A DNA stretch of 64,000 bases from Mucilaginibacter ginsenosidivorans (GCF_007971025.1 NZ_CP042436.1:434001-498000), one strand, 5' to 3'; positions 24,086 to 33,604 are shown, numbered from the stretch's first letter. Numbers and translations are program-made. The notes: generated from the letters alone by a model not told the origin.

Positions 24086-25129
24086 TTAATTGTCCATGTT
24101 GGTCCTTATGCGGTCCAATCTCTCGGCTGCCATACGGTTGGTCTCATATATTTCAACCAAAAGCAGGAAATAGGACAACAGCAGTGGCCCGAAAACCAAC
24201 CCCAAAATACCAAAGAGCGGAATCCCAATAAACACGCCTATCACTGTTATAAGTGGGTGCGTGTTGCCAACCCGCTTGTTGATGATCATTCGCAATACAT
24301 TATCAACATTACCGATAAAAAGCAGCCCGTATGCCAGCAGGAATATACCTTTCATAGTATGGTCGTTCGCAAAAAGTACTATACTGGCCGGGATGGTTAG
24401 CGTAGGCGCGCCTACCACCGGTAAAAAAGAGATGAACATGCCTATCACACCCCAAAATATCGGGTCGGGAATACCAAAGGCATAAAAGCCCATAGCCAGT
24501 AAGGTGCCCTGCACAAAGGCGATGATGCCCTGCCCAAGCACATTGCTGTACGTGGCATTATGCAGTGTCTCCGCAAATTTTAAGGCGTGCTGTTCGCGAA
24601 AAGGGGCGAACTTAAGCACCCCTTTTTCAAACTCACGTATTTGTGTGAACATAAAATAAAGGAGAAAATACATCACCAGCAGCGTTATGATAATGTTGAC
24701 AGCGCTGCTAAGGATGGACGGGAAAAGCTGGGCTATGTACTCGCTGGCCTTTTGCAGCGTATTCTCGGCAAGTTTTGGCTGGTTAAGATGCTGGCTTGAA
24801 AAAATATCGATCTTGTATATCCAATCCTGTATCGGGAGCGAATCCCTGGTTAGGCCCGATATTTTCTGAATTACCATAATACTGAGCGCCAGGAAGGGGA
24901 TAACGATCACTATAAGTGAAATAAATATGATAAGCAGCGCCACAAGCGTTTTGTTCCATCCCCGTTTTTCGGCGAGGCCGATATACATTGGCCTGAACAG
25001 CGTAAACAGTATAATGGCGCCCAATATGGAACTAAACAACCCGCTCAAAGCATACAACAGGAAACAGGCCAGTATGATGATGCTGGCGAGTATGATATTG
25101 TTACGCTGTTTGTGGTTGAAAATGGACAT
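24086..25129 (-). CDS. AI-2E family transporter (permease)
   Basis: A 347-residue inner-membrane protein with about eight transmembrane segments, among them IILASIIILACFLLYAL and IIITLLVMYFLLYFMF. The domain matches the AI-2E transporter family (PF01594), with GQGIIAFVQGTLLAMGFYAFG and the C-terminal FGILGLVFGPLLLSYF. The substrate is not known from the sequence; the family name derives from autoinducer export in one homologue only. The gene is monocistronic, with a 93-bp gap to the mini-kinase gene on the same strand. Confidence 0.9.
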   Translation of the reverse strand: MSIFNHKQRNNIILASIIILACFLLYALSGLFSSILGAIILFTLFRPMYIGLAEKRGWNKTLVALLIIFISLIVIVIPFLALSIMVIQKISGLTRDSLPIQDWIYKIDIFSSQHLNQPKLAENTLQKASEYIAQLFPSILSSAVNIIITLLVMYFLLYFMFTQIREFEKGVLKFAPFREQHALKFAETLHNATYSNVLGQGIIAFVQGTLLAMGFYAFGIPDPIFWGVIGMFISFLPVVGAPTLTIPASIVLFANDHTMKGIFLLAYGLLFIGNVDNVLRMIINKRVGNTHPLITVIGVFIGIPLFGILGLVFGPLLLSYFLLLVEIYETNRMAAERLDRIRTNMDN

Positions 25130-25222
25130 TGAGGGATCTATTGCAATAAGTACAAACCTATAAACAAAAAAGCACTAAAATGTTTTTTAGCGCCTCAATT
25201 AAAATGCTTTACCTTTTAATGA

Positions 25223-25435
25223 CTAGTCGAGCTCGTCGAGCAGCAAATTGATCTTCGCACAGCTCATGGCGATGGTATTGATATAAAAAGCAACATCGGA
25301 AGTAGCGTCATCCGGCACTTCATATTTCAACTGCTCAACCGACAGGTTGATGTTCGAAAGCTGGTTGCGGATATCGTGTCTTAACCGCCGTGTTTTATCT
25401 GCGCCGGTTTCGCTGCCTTTTGCTGGCTCTTCCAT
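25223..25435 (-). CDS. Mini protein with a stand-alone histidine-kinase dimerisation domain
   Basis: A 70-residue protein. RRLRHDIRNQLSNINLSVEQL contains an H-box like that of histidine kinases, with His20 as the candidate phospho-acceptor. The remaining C-terminal helix (FYINTIAMSCAKINLLLDELD) completes a DHp-like hairpin. No ATPase domain follows. Its start is two bases after the stop of an NtrC-type regulator gene. I infer it could act as a phosphotransfer or antagonist partner of that regulator. The family is not known to me. Confidence 0.7.
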   Translation of the reverse strand: MEEPAKGSETGADKTRRLRHDIRNQLSNINLSVEQLKYEVPDDATSDVAFYINTIAMSCAKINLLLDELD

Positions 25436-25437
25436 AA

Positions 25438-26865
25438 TTACTTGCCTAAGTTAATAGCTTTCATTTTATTGTAAAGAGTTTTCCGGTCGATATTTAAAAT
25501 TTCGGCAGCTTTTGTTTTGTTGAAGTTTACTTCGCGCAGCACTTTCAATATGGTATCATATTCGGCTTCCTGTGCGGCGTTTTTCAGGTCGTGCCTGCTT
25601 TCTTTTACCGATGCCTGCTCAATCTCCGACAATGCGGCTACTGATTCGAACACCGGCGCAGCTGAGGCTCTGAAATTGGATATCTCCAGCGGGAGAGCCT
25701 TTAATGGGATCACATCGCCCTCGGTGATCAGGGTGGCGCGGCGAACAACATTCTTAAGTTCGCGGATGTTGCCGTTCCACCTGTAGTTCATAAAACATTC
25801 CTCCACTTCGGGCGAGAACGAGGTGACATTACGGCCCAGTTCGGCATTGGCTATTTGCAAAAAGTGATTGGCCAGCAACATAATATCGCTGCCCAGTTCC
25901 CGCAATGCAGGCATGTATATGGTAAACTCGTTAAAGCGATGGTACAGGTCCTCGCGGAAGCGACCCTTGGAAATGCCGTCCTGCAGGTTTTCGTTAGTGG
26001 CTATGATAATGCGCACATCCAGGTCTATCTCCTTGGTACTTCCTATGCGTTTTACTTTCCTTTCCTGCACGGTACGCAGCAGGGCCGCCTGAATATCATA
26101 CGACAGGTTACCTACTTCGTCCAGAAACAGGGTACCGCCGTTGGCCATCTCAAAGTGGCCTATCTTGGTATATAACGCACCGGTGAACGAGCCTTTTTCG
26201 TGCCCGAAAAACTCACTTGCGGCCAGTTCCTTCGTTAACGATCCGCAGTCCATCGCAATAAAAGGCATATTGGCGCGCTGGCTGTGCAGGTGTATATTTT
26301 TAGCAGCTGATTCTTTACCGGTACCGCTTTCGCCCAAAATAATTACGCTGTAATTGGTTGGGGCAACCAGCTCTATCTGGCGGGCAAGCTCTTTAGCAGC
26401 CTTGCTTGTACCCACAACAAATTCGCTATTGGGTAATTGTGGCTTTTTGCCATTTGTAGGCTTGGTAACATTAATAGCAGGTTCAGGGTCGTCTACCAGC
26501 GCGTGGTGAGTTTCGAAAGCCTTATTGATCGTATTTAATATCTCATCGGGATAAAGCGGCTTGGTGATATAATCGTAAGCGCCCATCTTGATAAGCTCAA
26601 CGGCCATTTTAATATCAGAATAACCGGTGATGATGATAACACCTGTTTTGGGGTATTGGGTTTTGATACTCTTCAGCATCTCGCGTCCGTCGGTGTCTTC
26701 CAGGCGGAAGTCGCAAAGGACAAGGTCGAAAGAACCATTTTTTAGTAATTCGAGACCACTCGAACCAGTGGCAGCTGTAGCGACGTCAAAACCGTTACGC
26801 GTCAAAAACTTTGACAGTAATAACGCGACATTAACTTCATCATCAATGATGAGAATTTTCTTCAT
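25438..26865 (-). CDS. Sigma-54-dependent response regulator (NtrC/AtoC type)
   Basis: A 475-residue regulator. The REC domain (residues 1-120) has phospho-acceptor Asp in VLCDFRLEDTDGR. The AAA+ sigma-54 interaction domain has Walker A GESGTGKES, the loop GSFTGA in HEKGSFTGALYTKIG, and the sensor/NGN motif YRWNGNIRELKNVVRRA. The C-terminal Fis-type helix-turn-helix (KAAEILNIDRKTLYNKMKAI) binds DNA. The loop reads GSFTGA; GAFTGA is the commoner form. It should activate sigma-54 promoters. Its operon partner is the 70-residue DHp-domain protein. Confidence 0.96.
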   Translation of the reverse strand: MKKILIIDDEVNVALLLSKFLTRNGFDVATAATGSSGLELLKNGSFDLVLCDFRLEDTDGREMLKSIKTQYPKTGVIIITGYSDIKMAVELIKMGAYDYITKPLYPDEILNTINKAFETHHALVDDPEPAINVTKPTNGKKPQLPNSEFVVGTSKAAKELARQIELVAPTNYSVIILGESGTGKESAAKNIHLHSQRANMPFIAMDCGSLTKELAASEFFGHEKGSFTGALYTKIGHFEMANGGTLFLDEVGNLSYDIQAALLRTVQERKVKRIGSTKEIDLDVRIIIATNENLQDGISKGRFREDLYHRFNEFTIYMPALRELGSDIMLLANHFLQIANAELGRNVTSFSPEVEECFMNYRWNGNIRELKNVVRRATLITEGDVIPLKALPLEISNFRASAAPVFESVAALSEIEQASVKESRHDLKNAAQEAEYDTILKVLREVNFNKTKAAEILNIDRKTLYNKMKAINLGK

Positions 26866-27042
26866 AACAGGTATTAGCTAATTTTGACAGGTAAACGTAT
26901 TACAGCTACGTCAAGTTACACACAAATTTGCTAATTTTTTGGGTAAATTTTAATTATAGCGCTAATTTTTATATTTCTTGAATAAAAAAACGACAAAAGG
27001 GCCCGCTAAGGCCCCTCGTCACTTTAATTGATGGTAGAAAAA

Positions 27043-27645
27043 TTACTTGGTGCCAAAAGCATAAGCCAGGCGCAATGCAACAAAGTTTACCTTGCTGTCG
27101 TCGATCGTACTGTTGAATTTAGTACTGCCTTCAAAACGTACTCCGGCATCGATAAAGCTTTTACCGCCGATAGGAAACTGGTAGCCAACCTGCGGTGCAT
27201 AAATGAATGCGGCGCTGTTGTCAAAACCCAGATCCGATTTGTTTAAAGCAAATGCAGCGCCGGCTTCACCCTGTACATACAGGTGGCTGATGGGGAAATA
27301 CTTCAAACCTGCCTTAACCGGTAACAACTGGATATTGGTAGCGTCGAGACCTGTTCCATCGATGTTGTTTTTACCAAAAATGTTGTTGTAGCCTGCGTTA
27401 ACAGTAACAAACAACTGGTTTTGAACCACCGGGATATCGGCCTGTAACGAACCGCCAAGGTTCCAGTTATAAGCATTTGAAAGGTTTCCTGTCGGAAGAC
27501 CCGCATCCACGCCAACGCTCCATATGATTCCGTTTGAAGTTGTAGTTTTTGCTGAAGAAGCAGGGGTACTGGTTTGTGCTTTTGCGCCATAAGCCAATCC
27601 GGCAAAAGCGAGCACGAGGGCTGAAATTTTAAATGTACTTTTCAT
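27043..27645 (-). CDS. Outer-membrane beta-barrel protein (porin family)
   Basis: A 200-residue protein from ATG 27645 with a signal peptide ending ...GAKAQ. The rest alternates hydrophobic and polar residues in eight strands, with aromatic strand ends (NQLFVTVNAGYNNIFG, ISHLYVQGEAGAAFAL, VNFVALRLAYAFG). It belongs to the outer-membrane-protein beta-barrel (OMP_b-brl) group. Its function is unknown. The gene is alone; an unrelated enoyl-CoA hydratase follows in the same direction. Confidence 0.82.
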   Translation of the reverse strand: MKSTFKISALVLAFAGLAYGAKAQTSTPASSAKTTTSNGIIWSVGVDAGLPTGNLSNAYNWNLGGSLQADIPVVQNQLFVTVNAGYNNIFGKNNIDGTGLDATNIQLLPVKAGLKYFPISHLYVQGEAGAAFALNKSDLGFDNSAAFIYAPQVGYQFPIGGKSFIDAGVRFEGSTKFNSTIDDSKVNFVALRLAYAFGTK

Positions 27646-27813
27646 TTTGTTATGTGTTTTATTAGATGTGTTTGTTGAAACACAGGGCAAAGTAAAGCAC
27701 GAAAAGTAACACACAGTTTCATCCAATTGTCACGATTATTCAATCGCTTGATTAACAATGAGATATTTTTGACCAAATATGGAAATTGGTCAGTTTATTG
27801 TAAAAAAAGTGGC

Positions 27814-28599
27814 TTATTTACCCTGAAAATTGGGTTTTCGTTTTTCGAGAAATGCGGCAACACCCTCCTTAAAGTCTTCAGTATCGAACGACCGGGCAAA
27901 TTTTTCGATCTCGGTCTCAAATCCGTCGATGTTATTTTGGGTTGAAGCATTCACCGCTTCGATAGCTGCCGTGAGGGCAAGCGGAGCACGGGATAGTATC
28001 CGGTTCATGATAGCCTCGGCTGCCGGCAATAGTTCTTCGGGCGCTGTTACATGATTGACCAGGCCGTAGGCATGGGCATCTTCGGCAGAGATCATATCAC
28101 CGGTCAATATCATTTCCAGCGCGCGACCGCGACCGACCAAACGGGTCAAACGCTGTGTACCGCCGTATCCCGGTATCAAACCCAGGCTTACCTCGGGCAG
28201 GCCCATTTTGGCGTTGTTGGACGCAACACGAATGTGGCAGGCCAGAGCCAGTTCCAGTCCGCCGCCCAGGGCAAAACCATTGATAGCAGCGATAATGGGC
28301 TTACTGCTGTTTTCTATCATATTGAAAACTGTACGGTGACCGTGACGCGCCAACTGTTCGCCCTTTGTTGAATCAAAAGAAGCAAATTCCGCAATATCAG
28401 CGCCTGCGACAAAAGCTTTTTCGCCCGCACCGGTAATAATGATACCACCAACCTGGTTACTGTTCAACGCGTCATAAACGGCGGTATGCAGTTCGGCGAG
28501 GGTATTGCGGTTAAGCGCGTTCATCTTACCCGCGCGGTTGATGATGATGTGGTGGATGCGGTTATCCGTATGGGTCAGCAGGTTTTCGAACATGGACAT
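27814..28599 (-). CDS. Enoyl-CoA hydratase/isomerase
   Basis: A 261-residue crotonase-superfamily enzyme. Both catalytic Glu positions are present: GGGLELALACHIRVAS and GLPEVSLGLIPGYGGTQRL. The oxyanion-hole region INGFALGGG is intact. It should hydrate trans-enoyl-CoA to 3-hydroxyacyl-CoA in fatty-acid degradation. A small cobalamin-binding protein gene lies upstream, suggesting acyl-CoA metabolism together, but the 71-bp gap holds a dispersed repeat. Confidence 0.93.
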   Translation of the reverse strand: MSMFENLLTHTDNRIHHIIINRAGKMNALNRNTLAELHTAVYDALNSNQVGGIIITGAGEKAFVAGADIAEFASFDSTKGEQLARHGHRTVFNMIENSSKPIIAAINGFALGGGLELALACHIRVASNNAKMGLPEVSLGLIPGYGGTQRLTRLVGRGRALEMILTGDMISAEDAHAYGLVNHVTAPEELLPAAEAIMNRILSRAPLALTAAIEAVNASTQNNIDGFETEIEKFARSFDTEDFKEGVAAFLEKRKPNFQGK

Positions 28600-28630
28600 A
28601 AGGTAGAATATTTTAGTTTTTTTGCTTCAT

Positions 28631-28670
28631 TATTTGACTCACCGACCCACGCTTCGCTGGGCTGTGGTTC
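28631..28670. repeat. Half copy of the dispersed hairpin repeat
   Basis: TATTTGACTCACC followed by CGACGCTTCGCTGGG-like sequence is the reverse of the end found at 47171-47206 and 48661-48695. It abuts the stop of the B12-binding gene exactly. Confidence 0.65.
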
Positions 28671-29090
28671 TCAAAAATTGCGGTGCTTATGCACCCAATC
28701 TGTAATATATTTTACAATGTCGGCCGTTGTAGTTCCCGGCGGGAAAAGTTCGCCAACGCCTAACGCTTTCAGCTCTGCCATATCGCTCTCGGGTATAATA
28801 CCGCCACCGGTGACCAGCACATCATCCATTTCCTTTTCCTTCATCAGGTTAATTATCTTTGGGAACACTGTCATGTGGGCCCCTGATAATATTGATACAC
28901 CTATTGCATCTACATCCTCCTGCAAAGCGGTATTCACCACCATTTCGGGCGTCTGCCGCAGGCCGGTATAGATCACCTCCATCCCGGCATCGCGCAGGCT
29001 GGTAGCTATAATGCGCGCGCCGCGGTCGTGCCCGTCAAGACCCACTTTGGCAACCAGTACACGTATCGGGCGATTAAATTCGTTACTCAT
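28671..29090 (-). CDS. Cobalamin-binding domain protein, MCM C-terminal-like
   Basis: A 139-residue protein; ATG 29090 ([11 protein letters not shown]) preferred over an upstream TTG. It is the B12-binding fold of methylmalonyl-CoA mutase: [15 protein letters not shown] (DxHxxG motif), [12 protein letters not shown] and [11 protein letters not shown]. Stand-alone domains like this serve as the small subunit of two-subunit acyl-CoA mutases. No large subunit is in this window. It is followed by the enoyl-CoA hydratase gene. Confidence 0.9.
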   Translation of the reverse strand: MSNEFNRPIRVLVAKVGLDGHDRGARIIATSLRDAGMEVIYTGLRQTPEMVVNTALQEDVDAIGVSILSGAHMTVFPKIINLMKEKEMDDVLVTGGGIIPESDMAELKALGVGELFPPGTTTADIVKYITDWVHKHRNF

Positions 29091-29237
29091 GGTAAGCAAT
29101 TGGTGGTGTAAAGGTAGAAAGAAAAAGACAAATCAGTCGGCGCCGAGCGGATAGCTGAAAACAGAAAGACTAAATTCAAAAGCTTTCAACCCCGATAAAC
29201 TTAAATCGGTAAATCAATATGGTCCCGCAATCATGTC

Positions 29238-30431
29238 TTACAAATAACTAAGCCACCACTTTTCTTTATGCTTTTGTTTATAGGCATCATACCGTTTGCA
29301 TAGCGGGTACAAGCCAACTACTACGCCTATCCATACCAGGTACGTAACCGGTAATGAAAATCCGTAACCTTTCAGGTTGGTGGTAAACCATATCGGTTTA
29401 TCCATTAACCAACGGTGCCAGTCCTGCCCGGGCGTTACAGCAGATGATATAACGGCAATAAGGTGGATGATGTAAATGTGGATGAGGTAATAGAACATCG
29501 GTACACGGCCGTAAACCGACACAATATTTACCAACCCGTTCCTTAGTTTTTCTGTAAACGCCAGGAACACGCAGGCCGAGCCGATGGTTAGCAATACGTA
29601 CAATAAAGACGGTGGGTATTTATTCACATTCAGGAACGAGAGGAAAGTAAAAAAGCCGTCCTTTTGCGTGCTCCACTTTACCGGGTCGCCGTATATATTG
29701 CTGTACCGCAGCAGCACGAACAACACAAGGGCCGAAAATCCGACGGTTGATAATACCTTTTTTCGCTTCGCGGAATCAAATTCCGATGTGAACAGTTCGC
29801 CGAGGCAATAACCCAGGGACATTAACGCAAAGAGCGGGACAATAGGATAGCCAACCAAAAGCATTTCGTTATGCCAGGTAAAAAATTGCTGATCGTGCAC
29901 CAACGACCAGCCGAAACCCGCCAGTGTATTTCCCGGTACATGTACATTATCCAAAAGATTATGACCCGCGATAACCACGATGCTGAGTACGAGCAAAAGC
30001 CTTTTCGGCAGGTGGATCAGCGCCGCCAATGCTATCATGCTAACGCCCAGTGCCCATATCGTGATGAAAAAGAACATAGGGAACGCTATATTAAAGTTCC
30101 AGCCAAAGTTCACGACGATCATCTCCAGGAAAACCAGCCAGAGGCCGCGTTTCACCAGGAAAACCGATAGTTCGCTTTTGGTCTTCTTGCGGCCCATCAG
30201 GTAGGCCGAGGTACCGGCGAGCAATAAAAATATCGGGGCGCAAAAATGCGTTATCCAGCGGGTGAAGAAAAGGACGCCGCTTGTTTTGGTGAGATCGAGC
30301 GGGTCGAAATAAAATGAGCCAAAAAATAAATAATCGCGCACATGGTCAAGCGCCATGATGATCATAATGGTGCCGCGCAGCAAGTCGATGGAAGTTATCC
30401 TGTTTTTTGTGATGGTTGCGGTTGCGTTCAT
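29238..30431 (-). CDS. DUF1624-like heparan-glucosaminide acetyltransferase-type membrane protein
   Basis: A 397-residue inner-membrane protein with about ten hydrophobic helices. SIDLLRGTIMIIMALDHVRDYL near the N-terminus carries the family signature (DxLRGxxM...LDHVRD), with SIDLLRG and ALDHVRDY as the key parts. The family (acyltransferase-3/DUF1624) includes heparan-alpha-glucosaminide N-acetyltransferase; no substrate can be assigned here. It is monocistronic; a VOC protein gene follows. Confidence 0.85.
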   Translation of the reverse strand: MNATATITKNRITSIDLLRGTIMIIMALDHVRDYLFFGSFYFDPLDLTKTSGVLFFTRWITHFCAPIFLLLAGTSAYLMGRKKTKSELSVFLVKRGLWLVFLEMIVVNFGWNFNIAFPMFFFITIWALGVSMIALAALIHLPKRLLLVLSIVVIAGHNLLDNVHVPGNTLAGFGWSLVHDQQFFTWHNEMLLVGYPIVPLFALMSLGYCLGELFTSEFDSAKRKKVLSTVGFSALVLFVLLRYSNIYGDPVKWSTQKDGFFTFLSFLNVNKYPPSLLYVLLTIGSACVFLAFTEKLRNGLVNIVSVYGRVPMFYYLIHIYIIHLIAVISSAVTPGQDWHRWLMDKPIWFTTNLKGYGFSLPVTYLVWIGVVVGLYPLCKRYDAYKQKHKEKWWLSYL

Positions 30432-30489
30432 GTTTCGAAGATAGCACTATTTTGATGTCGTGCTAAACCCGAAACTTGCTATATGTCAT

Positions 30490-30855
30490 TTATTTGACTG
30501 AATATTCCAATAGCTCCATCCGGTTCCCAAACGGATCGAGAAAGAAAAATCGTTCCCTGTCATCCAAACGCTCTTCCTCATAAGTTTTAACGCCATTCGA
30601 TTCGAGCTGTTCACGGGCCGCAGCCAGGTTCGTAACTTCAAAAGCACTATGGCGCGACGTACTCAGCAGGCCCGGCTCAATACCAATATGAAAGCCGATG
30701 TTGCCAATTTCGAACCAATAGCCGGGATGTTTGAAAACCTCCGGGCGGTGCGTTAATTTCAGTCCAACAACATCGGTATAAAATTTACGCGCTTCCTCCA
30801 GCCTTTCGGGCGGAACGCAGATATGGATATGGTCGGCGCGTTTAAAAGTGATCAT
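30490..30855 (-). CDS. VOC family protein
   Basis: A 121-residue protein of the glyoxalase/bleomycin-resistance/dioxygenase (VOC) fold. RADHIHICVPPERLEEARKFYTDVVGLKL carries the first metal-site His; the second lies in SRHSAFEV and the Glu-side residues in the C-terminal repeat FFLDPFGNRMELLEY. It overlaps the upstream VOC gene by four bases, so both may act together or as two half-site partners. Substrate unknown. Confidence 0.88.
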   Translation of the reverse strand: MITFKRADHIHICVPPERLEEARKFYTDVVGLKLTHRPEVFKHPGYWFEIGNIGFHIGIEPGLLSTSRHSAFEVTNLAAAREQLESNGVKTYEEERLDDRERFFFLDPFGNRMELLEYSVK

Positions 30856-31229
30856 TCGTGTTCGGCAAAAGTGAGGACATAATTATTGTTGTCCAATATA
30901 GAAAATTCGGTAGCGCCATAAAAGGTTTTTTCCAGGCCCTTCAATACTTTCACTCTGCCTTTTATAGATTCAAAAAACTCCCGGATATTCTTCAGGTTGA
31001 TATACAACAGCAGCGATCCGCCGTTGCCCCGGCTGATCTCCGGCAGATCTTCCTCCAAACTATCGAAAGTCTGGAACATGATGGTAACCCCTCCGTTCAC
31101 CATCATCACCCAAACCAGCTCGTCGCCCTGCTCGGGTACCGACATGGCTACTTTAAATCCCAGCAGCGTGTAAAGGGCCACGGTTTCCTGTATGTTCCGC
31201 GTAAAAATATTAGGCGCTAAAGTTTCCAT
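30852..31229 (-). CDS. VOC family protein
   Basis: A 125-residue VOC-fold protein. NIFTRNIQETVALYTLLGFKV and the repeat DNNNYVLTFAEH are the two module halves. The metal-binding residues are less obvious than in its neighbour. It is the first gene of a coupled VOC pair (four-base overlap ATGA with 30490-30855). Confidence 0.85.
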   Translation of the reverse strand: METLAPNIFTRNIQETVALYTLLGFKVAMSVPEQGDELVWVMMVNGGVTIMFQTFDSLEEDLPEISRGNGGSLLLYINLKNIREFFESIKGRVKVLKGLEKTFYGATEFSILDNNNYVLTFAEHE

Positions 31230-31253
31230 AAAAACTGAATTTACCTGTAAATA

Positions 31254-32507
31254 TCAGAATAAATAATTCACGCCAACCTGGTAATACGAAATTTTAACAT
31301 CGTAACTGTGGCTTGACGAGATAGGCGCCAACAAGCCATAAGAGGCGTTTATTTGTATCTTTTCGCCGATAACAACCCCGGTCCCCAGCCTGAATGTATT
31401 CCAGTAATGCAAAAGCGCAGGGTAATTGGGTGTGCTGGTTGTGGATACATTACCGAAATTAACCTGGTATGCATATTTGTTGTAAGAAGAGAAATTGAGG
31501 GCAATACCTGCATCAAGGAATGCTTTAAACTGATCGGTAGAATAAACGTTATAAATCACCTGCGGAACTACCGATACGGTATATTGTTTAAAATCGAAAG
31601 AAGCCGTTGTGCCGCCCCCGTTTACTGCTGTTGGAGGAATGGTATAGTGAGAACCCGAGTATTCGATCTCTGCCCTGAAAACGAATTTTTTTGTGTATTT
31701 ATTCAAAAAAAAGTCTGCACCGGCAGATACTACCGGCGAGGTGACGCTTTCATTGGTGCCATCGGGGAAGAAAGATTGTCCGCCTCCTGCATTTAACTTA
31801 TTGAACCTGGCAGCAACACCGGCAAAAACCCGGGTACCGAGAACACCCGGAGGCGTAAAATTTTGCGAACTTTCACCGTTTATAAGGTCGACTATTTCTC
31901 TGAGATCGCGCTCCCTGTAATTGGCGTATTTGATATCTTCCGTAAGTTTGGCGCTGTCCTTATTGTAATGGCCGGCAATCAGTTTTAACTGGTTCCTGAA
32001 AGTATATAAGGTTTGGACCTTTACATTATTCTCCGCAATATAAAACATATAATAGTCCAGTTCATTGGCCTCCCGGTCTTCAGTACTGGTGATATAATAC
32101 CGGGTCTTGATGTCGTCTGTCAAACTGAAAAGCGAAACATTTTTCCCGGCCACAACAACCTTTAAAAACGCAGTGTCTGTTGTTTTACTGGTATCGATGC
32201 CAATGGATAACTTATTTGGATTGATTTGTCCCTTGCTTTTAGACACAATAAATCTTTGGTAGTATTCGGCGCCATTTATACCGAAGGCAGTCGAGTTGGT
32301 AACGGTAAATGGTGTTGGCGCTGGCTGATTTAAATTACTTTTAAATGAAATCTCCTTCGGATTATTTTCCCATTCTTTGTAATCAATAAACCCTTTCAAG
32401 GTATCACTGTTAAGGTCGACAATATAAGCGGGTCTATAATTGTGCTGAGCTTCAGCATTAAGGGAAAACAGTATAGATAAAACTGCTAAACAAAATAAAT
32501 ATTTCAT
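31254..32507 (-). CDS. Outer-membrane beta-barrel protein with N-terminal soluble part
   Basis: A 417-residue protein with a signal peptide (ending ...SLNAEAQ). The first 200 residues have repeat phrases (RPAYIVDLNSDTLKGFIDYKEW, ISFKSNLNQ) that I recall as a conserved Bacteroidota N-terminal module. The second half (from about 210) is a beta-barrel with strands such as FAGVAARFNKLN and a last strand YYQVGVNYLF. Function unknown. It is monocistronic. Confidence 0.78.
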   Translation of the reverse strand: MKYLFCLAVLSILFSLNAEAQHNYRPAYIVDLNSDTLKGFIDYKEWENNPKEISFKSNLNQPAPTPFTVTNSTAFGINGAEYYQRFIVSKSKGQINPNKLSIGIDTSKTTDTAFLKVVVAGKNVSLFSLTDDIKTRYYITSTEDREANELDYYMFYIAENNVKVQTLYTFRNQLKLIAGHYNKDSAKLTEDIKYANYRERDLREIVDLINGESSQNFTPPGVLGTRVFAGVAARFNKLNAGGGQSFFPDGTNESVTSPVVSAGADFFLNKYTKKFVFRAEIEYSGSHYTIPPTAVNGGGTTASFDFKQYTVSVVPQVIYNVYSTDQFKAFLDAGIALNFSSYNKYAYQVNFGNVSTTSTPNYPALLHYWNTFRLGTGVVIGEKIQINASYGLLAPISSSHSYDVKISYYQVGVNYLF

Positions 32508-32575
32508 GTATAAAATTTAGGTTTGCTAAAGTATATATTTTTTGCAATACTGTACTAACTCAATAATTTAATCTG

Positions 32576-32926
32576 ATGGGAAAATTAGAAGACGATTTCA
32601 ACGCCTACCGTACCAAAATGAACGACAGGATAATGGAATCGGCCAATACCAATATCAAGCGGTTCTTCGCGCTGGATACCACAACTTATGCCGATGGCGC
32701 CCTCGACGTAAAAACCAAGGAAATGCTGGGCTTGGTAGCGTCCATGGTGCTCCGCTGCGACGACTGTATCAAATACCACCTGGGCAAATGCCACGAGGTG
32801 GGTGTGAATCACGATGAAATGAACGAAGTGTTTATGATAGCGAACCTGGTGGGTGGGTCTATCGTGATACCGCATTACCGGAGAGCGGTGGAGTATTGGG
32901 ATGAGTTGAACGGGATTGGCAGTTGA
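32576..32926 (+). CDS. AhpD-like carboxymuconolactone decarboxylase family protein
   Basis: A 116-residue CMD-domain protein. LRCDDCIKYHLGKCHEVG carries the redox CxxC (C-D-D-C) and the neighbouring His, in the pattern of AhpD. Such proteins act as alkylhydroperoxidase-type reductants. No AhpC gene is near. It is separated by 58 bp from the lone ExbD-like gene. Confidence 0.9.
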   Translation: MGKLEDDFNAYRTKMNDRIMESANTNIKRFFALDTTTYADGALDVKTKEMLGLVASMVLRCDDCIKYHLGKCHEVGVNHDEMNEVFMIANLVGGSIVIPHYRRAVEYWDELNGIGS

Positions 32927-32983
32927 CAGTAGCAGTTTGCAGTTGGGTTGGAATTGTTTAAATTTATAAATCAAACCTGAACC

Positions 32984-33604
32984 ATGCGCAGACCATCAAA
33001 ACATCTCGATCATTTAGCATTAACGATGCGGATTGCTATTGATGTTGGATTTATCGTTGTTATATTTTTGATGGTGACAGGAAAATTGAGACGGCCTACC
33101 CCGTTTGTTCAAATTCGCAATATTCAACTTCCGTATTCAACACTAACTTCTATTAGTGATCTGGATGGAGAGTTGGCGATAATCTATTTTGTAAAAGGAA
33201 GAGTTATGCTTCAATTACCGGACACTATAAAGACACAAACGCTTGTTGCTATGGGTGAAAAATATCACGTTGCTTTTTCGGATACTGAAATAAATAAGTT
33301 TAAAAAAATGGATTTGATAGAAGTGCCTTTGGGAACATTAAAACAATTTATAAACGAATATGACAGCGGTTCCTTCGATAACAAACTTATGGGTATCCGG
33401 TTTGATTCGCCCAACAATGAATTAGGCGATTGGATAACGGAATCAAATAAAGTATCGAAAAATACAACCGGGGACAAATTACACTTTTACCTGTATGGTG
33501 ACCGAAGCGAGCAATATAGCGTCGTTCGTAAAATATTTAACGTCTTACAGGACCGGGGCGTGAACAAATGGTCGTTACTTACCTGGACAAAATCAAGACA
33601 ATAA
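32984..33604 (+). CDS. ExbD/TolR-like biopolymer transport protein, without ExbB partner
   Basis: A 206-residue protein with one N-terminal transmembrane helix at about residues 16-35 (AIDVGFIVVIFLMVTG), where an Asp (D20) takes the place of the conserved proton-carrying Asp. The C-terminal part (LHFYLYGDRSEQYSVVRKIFNVLQDRGVNKWSLLT) has the ExbD periplasmic signature, including KIFNVLQDRGVNKWSL. ExbD normally works with ExbB and TonB, but no exbB is in the window. The gene is 10 bp upstream of tag. Confidence 0.78.
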   Translation: MRRPSKHLDHLALTMRIAIDVGFIVVIFLMVTGKLRRPTPFVQIRNIQLPYSTLTSISDLDGELAIIYFVKGRVMLQLPDTIKTQTLVAMGEKYHVAFSDTEINKFKKMDLIEVPLGTLKQFINEYDSGSFDNKLMGIRFDSPNNELGDWITESNKVSKNTTGDKLHFYLYGDRSEQYSVVRKIFNVLQDRGVNKWSLLTWTKSRQ

